A stretch of DNA of 64,000 nucleotides from Lysinibacillus telephonicus (GCF_003966145.1 NZ_RXNR01000004.1:61755-125754); one strand, 5' to 3'. Shown: positions 19,976 through 29,040, counted from the first letter of the stretch. The notes: generated by a model from the letters alone, not told the origin. Translations and numbers: made by a program.

Positions 19976-20725
19976 ATGAAAAAAAAGTCATTTCTTATGA
20001 CTGGAATAGCAGTAGCTGTTATATTATTCGCAATGATTTACTGGTTTGAATTTTCTGAGCCTAATCCCTTTCCACCGATTGAACAACTTCTTGAAGAGAT
20101 AAATAATAGCTATCCCGAAGTGACAGCAAAACTCATCCAAGATACATCTTTTGTTGATGAGCGTCATGTCGTAGTACCGTTTATTTCAAATGAAAATATG
20201 TATGGTCTCAGCTATTGGGTTTGGAAAAATCATGAGTGGCAAATTGCAGAGATAGATACAAGTGGAATACCGAGGCTATTCAAAGCGAATAAAAATAACC
20301 CTTCATCCTATTATTTTGTTTGGAATATTCACCCGGGAGATGCTTTAGGTTCAATTGAGTTTTATTTCGTAAGAGATAGAAATTTCTATGTTTCAGATAA
20401 TATCCATACCTATTCACCAAAAATTCAAATGATGAAAGAAGTTTCACTAAAAGACAAATCTTATGGTGTAATGCAGCTCCCAGAAGAATGGGTAACAATA
20501 ATAGAGGAATTTTCAAAATCACAATTAGCAAATAAACCAAGTCCTTCTTTCCAGCATTTTTTTCCTGATCAATCGATGTATTTTGGATGGATTCCATATG
20601 ATGAGATGAAGCGCGAATCTTACCCAGAACTATCAAGTAATGGGGGTGGCTTTTCTACCGGTGATGACGTGGAATTAGAGCATGTCATGATATTCAATCG
20701 AGTAGATGTGGAATATCTTAAATGA
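19976..20725 (+). CDS. Hypothetical membrane-anchored extracytoplasmic protein
   Basis: Unrecognised 249-residue protein. An N-terminal membrane anchor or uncleaved signal (residues 5-25: FLMTGIAVAVILFAMIYWF) is followed by a mixed alpha/beta domain rich in aromatic residues (YGLSYWVWKNHEWQIAEI, YYFVWNIHPGD, FYFVRDRNFYVSDN). No lipobox cysteine is present. It starts four bases after the previous membrane protein, so the pair may form one complex. Function unknown. Confidence 0.75.
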   Translation: MKKKSFLMTGIAVAVILFAMIYWFEFSEPNPFPPIEQLLEEINNSYPEVTAKLIQDTSFVDERHVVVPFISNENMYGLSYWVWKNHEWQIAEIDTSGIPRLFKANKNNPSSYYFVWNIHPGDALGSIEFYFVRDRNFYVSDNIHTYSPKIQMMKEVSLKDKSYGVMQLPEEWVTIIEEFSKSQLANKPSPSFQHFFPDQSMYFGWIPYDEMKRESYPELSSNGGGFSTGDDVELEHVMIFNRVDVEYLK

Positions 20726-20868
20726 AATTCATTAGTCCTATAGTCAAATTGATTTCCTTTTTTCTTTAACAGATAAATTATAATGAAAAAATAATTTTGA
20801 TAGAATTCAGTATTAATGTTGGCTTAACTGTAATAAATAGAATAATAAATAATTTCTGAAGCGAGTTG

Positions 20869-20896
20869 GGTTCAATATGGGTTGAACCTTCTTTTT
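20869..20896 (+). terminator. Hairpin terminator between the membrane pair and the DUF4062 cassette
   Basis: GGTTCAA and TTGAACC stem followed by TTCTTTTTAG. It lies about 145 bases after the stop of the previous gene. The rest of the 313-base gap holds the promoter at 20918. Confidence 0.6.
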
Positions 20897-20917
20897 AGAT
20901 TTATCAGAAAATATACA

Positions 20918-20946
20918 TTAACAATCGTTCGTATTTAAGGTAAAAT
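20918..20946 (+). promoter_or_regulatory. Likely sigma-A promoter of the DUF4062 cassette
   Basis: TTAACA at 20918-20923, a 17-base spacer and TAAAAT at 20941-20946, giving a leader of about 85 bases. The cassette therefore has its own promoter behind a terminator. Confidence 0.55.
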
Positions 20947-21038
20947 TTGTATATATATTCAAACTTGAAACCTGGTTTATTTGGAGAAAATTCTTCTAAG
21001 TTAACATAACATTACTACACTTAAAAGGGTGGGGCTAA

Positions 21039-22262
21039 GTGATTAATCGGACTAGGATTTTTATAAGTTCTGCGTATGAAGCTGATTTAAAAAGTCCAAG
21101 AAAAATTATAAAAGAATGTTTGGAAGAAAGTGGTCATGAAGTGCCGATATTTGAAACAGGTGACTTTGGAACATGGGAAACAGACACACTTGAGCAGTGC
21201 TTGCAAGTGGTTAGGTCAAGTGATATTTTTATACTTTTAATCAATAGAAAATCAGGTGCAAGTCCTAATCTAATGTCGGGAAATATAACAGCTACATATC
21301 GTGAATACCAAACAGCTAGAAATGAAATGAAGCACATACTAGTTTTTGTTTCACCAGATATCAAAAGGAACTTCGATATTTTACACCCTCAGCTAAAAGT
21401 TTTATATCAGGAATATTTAAACGAAAATCATCGAATACCCAAATCGCCGTATGATCCATTTCAATATTGGATAGAGAATTGTAAAGATGTAATGGCAAAG
21501 GAAATATTATCAAATGCAGATCCTTTTGTTTGGGCTTTCTTATTCGATATTTATAGTAACAGGGAGTGGCTTTATGAATTTGATTTTTCTGATACTCCAA
21601 GTAATGCTAAAATAATCTCACAGATGTTAAGTACATCTTTTCGTTCAGTAGTAAGTTTGATTTCAGAAAAAGATCGAATAAATCAGTTAAAGAAACAAGC
21701 CTCGTATTTATTAAGTTATGCTGATTATACTATAGAACTTCTCCATGAAAAAAATTTAATTATGGAGAACTTAGTTCATTCTAAAGAATATAATGTTGAT
21801 AGTTGGTCAAACTTTTTAGAAAAAGGTATCAAATTTTTAAAACAGCCAAGGGATATAGTTCAAGCACCTAATTTTAATCCAATAAAAGTAAATACAATTA
21901 CTTGCTTTGCGGCTTCACTTTATTTATATAATGAAGATAAAGAAAAGTTTTTGCATCTTGTGGGTACTACAGGCGAAATATCCGCACCGTATTATTTTTC
22001 AATTGATGAAGAAGACATATTTGTAGTTGAAGCATTTACTAAAGAAGAAAGAATTATTGCTTTTCGGGAAGAAAAACAAACTATTTATCTAACAGAACCT
22101 GTTGGAAATTATGTATTTTGTTTGCATTTTTCACTTGATACTTACTGGACAGGTAATAATGTTATGGCTTACGTAGAAGAGATTGAAAGTGCTATAATAA
22201 ATGCAAAAGAAGAAGAGTACTTCTTTGAATATTTTAAATCAATGATAGGAGGGGTATTATGA
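21039..22262 (+). CDS. DUF4062 (TIR-like) protein with a GAF-like C-terminal domain
   Basis: Residues 5-115 match the DUF4062 pattern: RIFISSAYEADL, a conserved GHEVPIFE, LEQCLQVVRSSDIFILLIN, then TATYREYQTARN with Glu89 and a beta strand HILVFVSP. DUF4062 is related to TIR and nucleoside-deoxyribosyltransferase folds and is common as an N-terminal domain in bacterial NTPase conflict proteins. Here no NTPase follows. Instead residues 200-270 look helical or coiled coil, and 285-400 resemble a GAF-type sensor fold (FAASLYLYNEDKEKFLHLVG, then a late QTIYLTEPVG). GTG start after AAGGGTGG. It overlaps the next gene by four bases. Very AT-rich and absent from this place in Bacillus. A defence or stress role is inference. 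Confidence 0.75.
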   Translation: MINRTRIFISSAYEADLKSPRKIIKECLEESGHEVPIFETGDFGTWETDTLEQCLQVVRSSDIFILLINRKSGASPNLMSGNITATYREYQTARNEMKHILVFVSPDIKRNFDILHPQLKVLYQEYLNENHRIPKSPYDPFQYWIENCKDVMAKEILSNADPFVWAFLFDIYSNREWLYEFDFSDTPSNAKIISQMLSTSFRSVVSLISEKDRINQLKKQASYLLSYADYTIELLHEKNLIMENLVHSKEYNVDSWSNFLEKGIKFLKQPRDIVQAPNFNPIKVNTITCFAASLYLYNEDKEKFLHLVGTTGEISAPYYFSIDEEDIFVVEAFTKEERIIAFREEKQTIYLTEPVGNYVFCLHFSLDTYWTGNNVMAYVEEIESAIINAKEEEYFFEYFKSMIGGVL

Positions 22263-22498
22263 GTAAAGAATCTGTTAATTATAAAATACAAGGTTCTGTA
22301 GTTGTAAAAAGATCCTCCGCAGTCTCTGGAAGAAAATTAGGTAAGGTAGATAAAATAAATAAACACGGTGGATGGATTATAAGAGATGCAAAAACTGGAA
22401 CATTTCGAGAATCAATGACAGATAACATCAATTCTATAGATAGAATTCTTATTGAATCCGAAAAAATAATGCCACGTCCTCAAAACAGAAGAAAATAA
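22259..22498 (+). CDS. Small basic protein, partner of the DUF4062 gene
   Basis: A 79-residue protein with no family I can name with confidence. It is rich in Lys and Arg, with a short beta-type core (GGWIIRDAKTGTFRESM) and a basic tail (PRPQNRRK). Its ATG overlaps the stop of the DUF4062 gene (ATGA), a sign of coupled translation and a shared function, and GGAGGGG lies just upstream. Possible roles are regulator, nucleic-acid binder or antitoxin; none is shown. Confidence 0.7.
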   Translation: MSKESVNYKIQGSVVVKRSSAVSGRKLGKVDKINKHGGWIIRDAKTGTFRESMTDNINSIDRILIESEKIMPRPQNRRK

Positions 22499-22518
22499 TG
22501 ATGTTTTGTTTCTAAAGG

Positions 22519-22556
22519 CAAGAGTATTCTTTTTTAGAAAAGAGTACTCTTGTTGT
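22519..22556 (+). terminator. Terminator after the DUF4062 cassette
   Basis: CAAGAGTA pairs with TACTCTTG around an AT-rich loop, followed by TTGTGTTATT. It lies 20 bases past the stop. Confidence 0.6.
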
Positions 22557-22661
22557 GTTATTAATTATTAACTTTTGATAAAGCTAAAGTTCACGTTTAG
22601 GCATAGTCGTTACTGTCGAATGAATAAAATAACATGTCCGATATCCGTTTCGTTTTTCATA

Positions 22662-22703
22662 AACAGTCGAAATCTATTTATTATGGATTTTCGACTGTTA
22701 TTT
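22662..22703. terminator. Second terminator-like hairpin before mreB
   Basis: AACAGTCGAAATC pairs with GATTTTCGACTGTT. It is a paralogue of the radC terminator, with A:T replaced by T:A in the stem. No gene ends just before it. The rest of the 572-base gap before mreB (22499-23070) is AT-rich with a TATAAT near 23003; no further gene is seen. Confidence 0.6.
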
Positions 22704-23070
22704 AGTGCAAAATAAAAATGTGTAATACTATAATTACAAGTTAGTAACAGTAATAAGGAAAAATGTGTTTTATATTAAATTTGATACATACTATTACAAT
22801 TAGTTTTTTAAAGAACCTATTTTTATTTTTTTCGTCATGTGAATGGAGCAGTTGTTACATGAATGTAAAAACTTACATAATTATTTTATTTGTTTCATGG
22901 CAAGAATCGAAATAAAATGAAAAATGTCGATAAAAATTGATTGTAGTAAAACAAATATGATAGAACAGTACATGTAACACTATAATTTTTCGAGCTTTTC
23001 CGCTATAATAATTCTTATGATTTTAAGCATTGTAAGAGAGAACGGCTTAAACAGAAAGGGAGTACAAAAT

Positions 23071-24090
23071 TTGTTTGGATTAGGAAATAAAGATGTCGGG
23101 ATTGATCTTGGCACAGCGAATACATTAGTTTTCATTAAAGGTAAAGGTATCGTTTTACGCGAACCTTCAGTTGTAGCAAAAAATACAAAAACTGGTGACA
23201 TTGTTGCGGTTGGTAACGATGCAAAAAATATGATTGGCCGAACACCAGGATCAATCGTTGCAATTCGTCCAATGAAAGATGGCGTAATTGCAGATTTTGA
23301 TATTACTACAACAATGATTCAGTATTATTTAAAGCAAGCGTTAAAAAATTCAGGCTCTAATTGGAAAAAGCCTAATGTGATGATTTGTGTACCATATGGT
23401 ATTACATCAGTTGAACAACGTGCGGTTATTGATGCAAGTCGACAAGCGGGGGCAAAAGAAGCATTTACAATTGAAGAGCCTTTTGCTGCTGCGATTGGAG
23501 CAGATTTACCTGTTTGGGATCCAACAGGCTCGATGGTAGTTGATATTGGTGGAGGTACTACTGAGGTTGCTGTAATTTCATTAGGTGGCATCGTAACAAG
23601 TGAATCTGTTCGCATCGGCGGCGATGCAATGGATCAATCGATTACTACTTATATAAGAAAAACATATAATTTAACAATCGGTGAACGAACAGCTGAAAAA
23701 ATTAAAATTGAAATCGGTACAGCACGAGTAGATGATATAAATGAAAAAATGGAAATTAGAGGACGCGACCTATTAACTGGGTTGCCAAAAACAATTGAAA
23801 TTACTGCCGAAGAAATTTCAGATTCGCTTCGTGAAGCAATAACGGCAATCATTGATGGTGTAAAGAAAACATTAGAACAAACACCTCCAGAACTTTCTGC
23901 AGATGTTATGGAAAGAGGTATTGTTTTAACTGGTGGTGGAGCACTTCTACGTAATCTTGATAAAGTTATAAGCGATGAAACAAATATGCCTGTATTTATT
24001 GCTGAAAACCCACTTGATTGTGTTGCACTAGGTACAGGTAAAGCATTAGAACATATCGATTTAGTTCGTTCACAACAAATGAGAGGGTAA
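23071..24090 (+). CDS. mreB: Rod-shape-determining actin homologue MreB
   Basis: Membrane-bound actin-like ATPase that guides lateral wall synthesis. The family begins [17 protein letters not shown], which places the start at TTG 23071, eight bases after AAAGGGAG; upstream in-frame starts would add a non-conserved extension. Features seen: phosphate-1 IDLGTANTL, phosphate-2 [15 protein letters not shown], and the adenosine motif [11 protein letters not shown]. Length is 339 residues, usual for MreB. It heads mreBCD-minCD, the standard Bacillus order. Confidence 0.96.
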   Translation: MFGLGNKDVGIDLGTANTLVFIKGKGIVLREPSVVAKNTKTGDIVAVGNDAKNMIGRTPGSIVAIRPMKDGVIADFDITTTMIQYYLKQALKNSGSNWKKPNVMICVPYGITSVEQRAVIDASRQAGAKEAFTIEEPFAAAIGADLPVWDPTGSMVVDIGGGTTEVAVISLGGIVTSESVRIGGDAMDQSITTYIRKTYNLTIGERTAEKIKIEIGTARVDDINEKMEIRGRDLLTGLPKTIEITAEEISDSLREAITAIIDGVKKTLEQTPPELSADVMERGIVLTGGGALLRNLDKVISDETNMPVFIAENPLDCVALGTGKALEHIDLVRSQQMRG

Positions 24091-24102
24091 GGGGGAATTC
24101 CA

Positions 24103-25023
24103 ATGCCACATTTTATGAACAAGAAATTAATATTGCTGCTAGTTGGCATGATTTTCCTTGTGGCATTGATTAGCTTCTCATTACGTGATCGCCAAAATGC
24201 TAGTCTTCCTGAACAATTTATTAAAGACACTGTTGGCTTTGCACAATCTATTGTAGCGAAGCCAGCAAATTACATAACAGGTATTTTTAATAATATTAAT
24301 TCTTTATTAAATACGTATGAAGAAAATAAACGTCTAAAAATGCGTTTGGAAGATTTTGCTGTTCTCCAAGCAGAAGTTAATACATTGCAATCTGAAAATG
24401 AATCTTTAAAAGAGTTAGTAGATAAAGAGAGTAGCTTAAAGGATTACGATCCATTAAACGCAACAGTAATTGCCCGCAATCCAGACCAATGGGAAGAAAA
24501 AATTATTTTAAATAGGGGATCATCCCAAGGCGTAAAATTAAATATGGCTGTCATGTCATCCCAAGGGTTAATTGGGAAAATCAGCTTGGTAACACCTTTT
24601 ACTTCCGAAGTGGAGCTGCTTAATACAAATAATCCAAATTATCGTGTTTCGGCAATTGTTCAGGGAGAAAAAAAGGATGTTTTTGGGTTAATAGAAGGAT
24701 ATGACGTAGAGCGTAATGAATTAATATTAAAGAGAATCGACTCAAGTTTTGAAGTGAACGTAGGAGAGCTAGTAGTATCATCAGGTTTAGGTGGAATTTT
24801 CCCAAAAGGGATTTTAATTGGAGAAATAACAGAGGTTACAACAGATGATTTTGGTCTAACGAAAATGGCGTATGTTAAACCGGCAGCAGACTTTTCAATG
24901 CTAGAGGATGTTATCATTGCAAAAAGAAATGCAACAATCATTGATGGTTCTGATGGTGAAGGCACAAATAAAGACCTTACGAATAAGACAAACAGTGAAT
25001 CTGCAAATGAAGGTGAAGAATAA
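24103..25023 (+). CDS. mreC: Rod-shape-determining protein MreC
   Basis: Bitopic membrane protein of the elongasome that links MreB filaments with cell-wall synthases. 306 residues: N-terminal membrane segment (about 6-24), an extracytoplasmic coiled coil (about 62-110, ENKRLKMRLEDFAVLQAEV), then the paired beta domains with VIARNPDQWEEKIILNRGSSQGV and VVSSGLGGIFPKGILIGEI. The stop codon is immediately followed by the mreD ATG. Confidence 0.95.
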   Translation: MPHFMNKKLILLLVGMIFLVALISFSLRDRQNASLPEQFIKDTVGFAQSIVAKPANYITGIFNNINSLLNTYEENKRLKMRLEDFAVLQAEVNTLQSENESLKELVDKESSLKDYDPLNATVIARNPDQWEEKIILNRGSSQGVKLNMAVMSSQGLIGKISLVTPFTSEVELLNTNNPNYRVSAIVQGEKKDVFGLIEGYDVERNELILKRIDSSFEVNVGELVVSSGLGGIFPKGILIGEITEVTTDDFGLTKMAYVKPAADFSMLEDVIIAKRNATIIDGSDGEGTNKDLTNKTNSESANEGEE

Positions 25024-25548
25024 ATGATTCGTTTTCTAATTCCCTTTGTCGCAGTCGCGTTGTTCTTATTGGAACCGGAATTTGCACTTTTTTCACCTAT
25101 TAGCTGGGGAGACGGTGTTGTCTATTTGGTGCCTCGCTTTGTCATTCTCTATTTAATATTTCTTTCGATTTATTATAGTCGTAAGCGAGCTTGTATTTAC
25201 GGTTTGCTTTTTGGACTCTTGTATGATGTGTTTTACATTGATATTATTGGATTATATTCCTTTTTATACCCCCTTGTTTGCTTTATAGCAGGATCAAGTG
25301 TGAAATTTATTCACCAGCATTTAAGTGTAACAACTATTTTGTCATTAGTTTTAGTCGCACTTATGGAACTTGTCTTATATTATTTTTTCTATTTTATTAA
25401 TTTTACAACGATTCCGTTTACAGATTTTTTAAGTAATCGTTTACTTCCAACCATGATAGCTAATTTATTATTTTTAATTATGCTTGGTTGGGCATTTAAA
25501 TATTTAATCAATGCGCGGCTGTTACAGCGTGCACGAGATATTTCTTAA
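25024..25548 (+). CDS. mreD: Rod-shape-determining protein MreD
   Basis: A 174-residue integral membrane protein with about five hydrophobic segments, including the family-typical YGLLFGLLYDVFYIDIIGLY. It starts directly after mreC with no gap. MreD works with MreC in the elongasome; its biochemical role is not settled. Confidence 0.92.
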   Translation: MIRFLIPFVAVALFLLEPEFALFSPISWGDGVVYLVPRFVILYLIFLSIYYSRKRACIYGLLFGLLYDVFYIDIIGLYSFLYPLVCFIAGSSVKFIHQHLSVTTILSLVLVALMELVLYYFFYFINFTTIPFTDFLSNRLLPTMIANLLFLIMLGWAFKYLINARLLQRARDIS

Positions 25549-25576
25549 AAATGAACGCGTGAGGTGTCGCTTTTTT

Positions 25577-26245
25577 ATGAAAAAACAGCTTGTCCATATT
25601 AAAGGGACAAAAGAAGGGTTAGTACTTCGGCTAGATGATCAGTGCGCCTACGCAGAACTTGTAGAGGAACTTGAACGCAAAGTTTCCGAAGGCGGTATTG
25701 ATGGGAAAGTAGATGTACAGCTCCACTTAGGAAACCGTTATCTTTCAAACGAACAGCAAACTGAGCTAATCGAAATTGTACACCGCCCCGGCAACATGCA
25801 TGTTTCTAAAGTACTGAGTGACGTTATTTCAATCCAAGAAAGTACCAATCAACGATTAGTTAATCAATGTGAAACGTATGTTGGAATAGTTCGTTCTGGT
25901 CAGATTTTAAAAGCATCAGGGGATATAATTGTTCTTGGAGATGTAAATCCCAATGGTAAAATAGAAGCAGGTGGAAATATATTCGTACTTGGTAATTTAA
26001 GAGGAATAGTACATGCAGGGATAAATGGAAATAATGATGCAATTATCGTTGCTTCACATTTTAAACCAACCCACGTTTTAATTGCTGATAAAACAGAAAT
26101 TATGTCAAATGAAAAACCCTTTATTATAGAACATGCTGAACAATTGTTCGCATATATTAATAGAGATGGCATTATTTCATATGAGCGTTTACAAGAAGTA
26201 AGAAATATACGACCATTATTAAGTGCATTTAAAGGAGGAAGCTAA
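25577..26245 (+). CDS. minC: Septum site-determining protein MinC
   Basis: Inhibitor of FtsZ ring formation recruited by MinD. The N-terminal domain begins KKQLVHIKGTKEGLVLRLDD; the C-terminal beta-helix has regular glycine turns (GDIIVLGDVNPNGKIEAGGNIFVLGNLRG). Length 222 residues. ATG 25577 follows GAGGTG and matches the family start; an earlier in-frame ATG inside mreD adds a non-conserved stretch. It is separated from minD by one base. Confidence 0.94.
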   Translation: MKKQLVHIKGTKEGLVLRLDDQCAYAELVEELERKVSEGGIDGKVDVQLHLGNRYLSNEQQTELIEIVHRPGNMHVSKVLSDVISIQESTNQRLVNQCETYVGIVRSGQILKASGDIIVLGDVNPNGKIEAGGNIFVLGNLRGIVHAGINGNNDAIIVASHFKPTHVLIADKTEIMSNEKPFIIEHAEQLFAYINRDGIISYERLQEVRNIRPLLSAFKGGS

Positions 26246-26246
26246 T

Positions 26247-27044
26247 GTGGGAGAAGCGATAGTAGTAACTTCAGGTAAAGGCGGTGTAGGTAAGACTACA
26301 ACTACTGCCAATCTGGGAACTGCATTGGCCCTTCAAGGGAAGAAAGTATGCTTAGTTGATACAGATATCGGCTTACGTAACTTAGACTTAGTGTTAGGAT
26401 TAGATAATCGCATTATATATGACCTAGTCGATGTCGTAGAAGGTCGCTGTAAAATTCATCAGGCCCTTGTGAAGGACAAGCGTGTTGACGAAAAACTATT
26501 TTTATTACCTGCTGCTCAGACTACGGATAAAAATGCTGTAACACCTGAACAAATGAAAAATTTAGTTGAAGAGTTGAAACGTGAATATGATTATGTTTTA
26601 ATTGATTGCCCTGCCGGAATTGAACAAGGATATAAAAATGCAGTAGCTGGCGCTGATCGTGCAATTGTTGTAACAACGCCTGAAATTTCAGCAGTGCGTG
26701 ATGCAGATCGCATCATTGGTTTATTGGAACAAGAAGAAATTGAGCCGCCAAAGTTAATCATTAACCGCATCCGAAAAGATTTAATGAAAAATGGGGATGC
26801 GTTAGATATTAATGAAATAACTGCACATTTATCAATTGATTTACTAGGCATTATCATCGATAGTGAAGAAGTAATTAGCTCATCTAATAAAGGTGAGCCA
26901 ATTGTAATGGATCCGAATAATAGAGCTTCATTAGGGTATCGCAACATCGCTCGAAGAATTCTTGGAGAATCAGTTCCATTAATGGCATTGGAAGATGATC
27001 ATAAGGGAATGTTTAAGAAATTGATTTCTATTTTTTCTAAGTAA
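26247..27044 (+). CDS. minD: Septum site-determining ATPase MinD
   Basis: ParA-type ATPase that binds the membrane and carries MinC to the poles. The deviant Walker A is VVTSGKGGVGKTTT near the N-terminus, with VDTDIGLRNLDLVLGL, the Walker B region YVLIDCPAGIEQGY, and a C-terminal amphipathic tail GMFKKLISIFSK that binds membrane. The start is GTG 26247, eight bases after AAAGGAGG; it yields the conserved MGEAIVVTSGKGG. 265 residues. Confidence 0.96.
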   Translation: MGEAIVVTSGKGGVGKTTTTANLGTALALQGKKVCLVDTDIGLRNLDLVLGLDNRIIYDLVDVVEGRCKIHQALVKDKRVDEKLFLLPAAQTTDKNAVTPEQMKNLVEELKREYDYVLIDCPAGIEQGYKNAVAGADRAIVVTTPEISAVRDADRIIGLLEQEEIEPPKLIINRIRKDLMKNGDALDINEITAHLSIDLLGIIIDSEEVISSSNKGEPIVMDPNNRASLGYRNIARRILGESVPLMALEDDHKGMFKKLISIFSK

Positions 27045-27056
27045 GTTAATAGGAAG

Positions 27057-27094
27057 AAGCTATTGAATCAGTGAATTCAATAGCTTTTTTTTTT
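27057..27094 (+). terminator. Terminator after minD
   Basis: AAGCTATTGAAT pairs with AATTCAATAGCTT, followed by nine T. It closes the mreBCD-minCD unit. The remaining 316 bases up to 27409 are AT-rich and show nothing I can assign beyond a possible sporulation promoter just before spoIVFA. Confidence 0.9.
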
Positions 27095-27409
27095 ATTTTT
27101 GAAGAAGATTAGCATCTATTTTAAAAAGAAAATTGTAGCTTTGATTAAGCTTTATAAAAAACGGCTTTTTTAATTCCTGTTTGTATAAGTGGGAAACAGG
27201 GGTCTTACTATACGATAACTACGGCAAAAGCGAATGTTACTTAGTATTGTTTTTTTACCTAGCTGAGATTTTACTTATATACGATTAAAGAGAAATACAG
27301 AGTATTTTTATATAACCGAATCATATGTTACGCATTACAAAAAATCGATGTTTTACGACAGTTCTTTTTTCTATCTAGTTGAATCGTAATTTCATATTTT
27401 TCATATACT

Positions 27410-27985
27410 ATGAAAAAGAGAATGGATGAGGTAGTGAACAAAAAATGGAAATGGATTGCAGCTTTTGTTCTCTGTGCGATTGTGTTGGTCGGAAATCGCT
27501 TGCAGGAAAATGGACAATTAAATGTAGATGTAAAAAAAATTGTATATAGTTCAGAGGATTTGACTATGATGCGTAATTTGTTAAGAGAGGTATTTGGAAG
27601 TGAAACGGATACGACAATAACTGTATCATCAGAGACTATTAATCAAGAATTATTGTCCTTTGTTGCTGTAAAACCATTTGATAATGGATATTTGTTAACT
27701 TACGAGCAGGCGATTCCAATTCTTGCTATTGAAAATGGTCTTGTAGTGTATACAGGACATTCCAAAACGACAGGAAAAACAATTTCGGTTTTCTATGAAG
27801 ACGATACAACGATTACTTATGGAAACGTGGATTCGTTTTCATTGTTGCCATATACATCAATTGAAAGAGGAAGTACAATTGCTAATAAAGAAATAGGTGA
27901 CTTGTATATTAAGATTGAAAAGGATGGGAAGGTTTTAAATCTTGAGGAGACTTTAGAATGGATGAAAGAGCATACGCAATCATGA
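27410..27985 (+). CDS. spoIVFA: Stage IV sporulation protein FA (SpoIVFA)
   Basis: Mother-cell membrane protein that holds SpoIVFB inactive together with BofA until the SpoIVB signal. 191 residues: one membrane segment (about 14-30, WKWIAAFVLCAIVLVG), then an extracytoplasmic degenerate M23-like domain (IENGLVVYTGHSKTTGKTISV, ITYGNVDS, ERGSTIANKEIGDLYI). The catalytic metal-binding residues of M23 peptidases are not complete. The exact start is uncertain: ATG 27410 lacks a clear ribosome site and GTG 27434 is an alternative. It overlaps spoIVFB by 28 bases. Confidence 0.85.
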   Translation: MKKRMDEVVNKKWKWIAAFVLCAIVLVGNRLQENGQLNVDVKKIVYSSEDLTMMRNLLREVFGSETDTTITVSSETINQELLSFVAVKPFDNGYLLTYEQAIPILAIENGLVVYTGHSKTTGKTISVFYEDDTTITYGNVDSFSLLPYTSIERGSTIANKEIGDLYIKIEKDGKVLNLEETLEWMKEHTQS

Positions 27986-28596
27986 TGCGTATGACAATTC
28001 ATCCATTATTTTTGCCGATTTTGTTTGGTATGGTCTTGTATGGAAATGTTTCTTACTATGCACTTATTTTATCATCATTAATTGTTCATGAACTAGGACA
28101 TATAATTGCTGCCTATTTTTGTAATGTCAAAGTTGAACGTTGTGTTATTATGCCGTACGGGGGAGAGATTGAATTACGGGGAGGGATGGCAATTCCCCCA
28201 GGGAAACAACTTATAATTGCACTTGGCGGCCCAATTGCAACAATTTGTTGTATTGCTATCACTCCTTTTTTAGATCCGTTAGTTGCGGATTTATTATTGA
28301 AAATTCAACTTGTCTTATTAGCTGTAAATATTATTCCCATTTGGCCGCTTGATGGTGGTAGAATAATGATGGCACTAATTTTAATCATTTATCCACGTGC
28401 TAGAGCATATGAATTATACTTAACCATTTCGTTAATTTTAATTTTATTAACAGTTATAATTACATTTATTTTATTGCCTAAAACTTTATTTTTACTAGTA
28501 CTAAGTATTTTTTTACTTATAAAGTTAATTAGTGAATGGCGTTATCGGAAATATAGATTAGCTTTTGAGAAACATGTAATGAATAGGTTGACGTGA
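27958..28596 (+). CDS. spoIVFB: Stage IV sporulation intramembrane metalloprotease SpoIVFB
   Basis: Site-2-protease family enzyme that cleaves pro-sigma-K in the outer forespore membrane. The zinc motif is HELGH (His44, Glu45, His48) within a membrane segment, with the third ligand Asp132 in NIIPIWPLDGGR. About six hydrophobic segments; C-terminal cytoplasmic tail of about 35 residues here, without an obvious CBS domain (the Bacillus subtilis protein is longer, about 288 against 212 here). GAGGAG precedes the ATG. Confidence 0.9.
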   Translation: MDERAYAIMMRMTIHPLFLPILFGMVLYGNVSYYALILSSLIVHELGHIIAAYFCNVKVERCVIMPYGGEIELRGGMAIPPGKQLIIALGGPIATICCIAITPFLDPLVADLLLKIQLVLLAVNIIPIWPLDGGRIMMALILIIYPRARAYELYLTISLILILLTVIITFILLPKTLFLLVLSIFLLIKLISEWRYRKYRLAFEKHVMNRLT

Positions 28597-28599
28597 CTA

Positions 28600-28722
28600 T
28601 ATTGCTATGATAATATTGTAATGTTATTGTTTGTAGCACCCGTGCTACAACCGCTCTGGGAAGGTTTTTAAGCATCTTTAAGATCACCTTTCATAACAGG
28701 CGAGTCTGAGTCTAAGAGGAGG
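28600..28722 (+). promoter_or_regulatory. Ribosomal protein L21 leader
   Basis: The region before rplU contains the hairpin TTGTAGCAC..GTGCTACAA at about 28630-28652 and further conserved-looking blocks, in the position of the known Firmicutes L21 leader (autoregulatory RNA bound by L21). The full consensus was not checked by covariance model. Confidence 0.75.
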
Positions 28723-28731
28723 TGCAGGTAA

Positions 28732-29040
28732 ATGTACGCAATTATCGAAACTGGTGGGAAACAAATCAAAGTAGAAGCTGGACAAGAAATCTATGTTGAA
28801 AAATTAGGTATTCAAGCTGACGAAGTAGTAACTTTTGATAAAGTTTTATTCGTAGGTGGAGAAACAGTAAAAGTAGGTGCCCCTACTGTAGAAGGCGCTA
28901 CTGTAACAGCTAAAGTTGTTAAAGAAGGTCGTGCTAAAAAAATCACTGTTTTCAAATACAAAGCGAAGAAAAACTACCGTCGTAAACAAGGTCATCGTCA
29001 ACCTTACACAAAATTAGTTGTTGAATCTATCAACGCTTAA
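28732..29040 (+). CDS. rplU: 50S ribosomal protein L21
   Basis: 102 residues with the standard [15 protein letters not shown] start, FDKVLFVGG, and the rRNA-binding [34 protein letters not shown] lies before the ATG. First gene of rplU-prp-rpmA. Confidence 0.98.
   Translation: MYAIIETGGKQIKVEAGQEIYVEKLGIQADEVVTFDKVLFVGGETVKVGAPTVEGATVTAKVVKEGRAKKITVFKYKAKKNYRRKQGHRQPYTKLVVESINA

Noticed and set aside
23017..23070. Upstream start of mreB
   Set aside because: The added 18 residues are not found in MreB; TTG 23071 has the ribosome site and the family start.
23649..24230. 193-codon minus-strand frame inside mreB
   Set aside because: Shadow of a strongly conserved gene on the other strand; no own signals.
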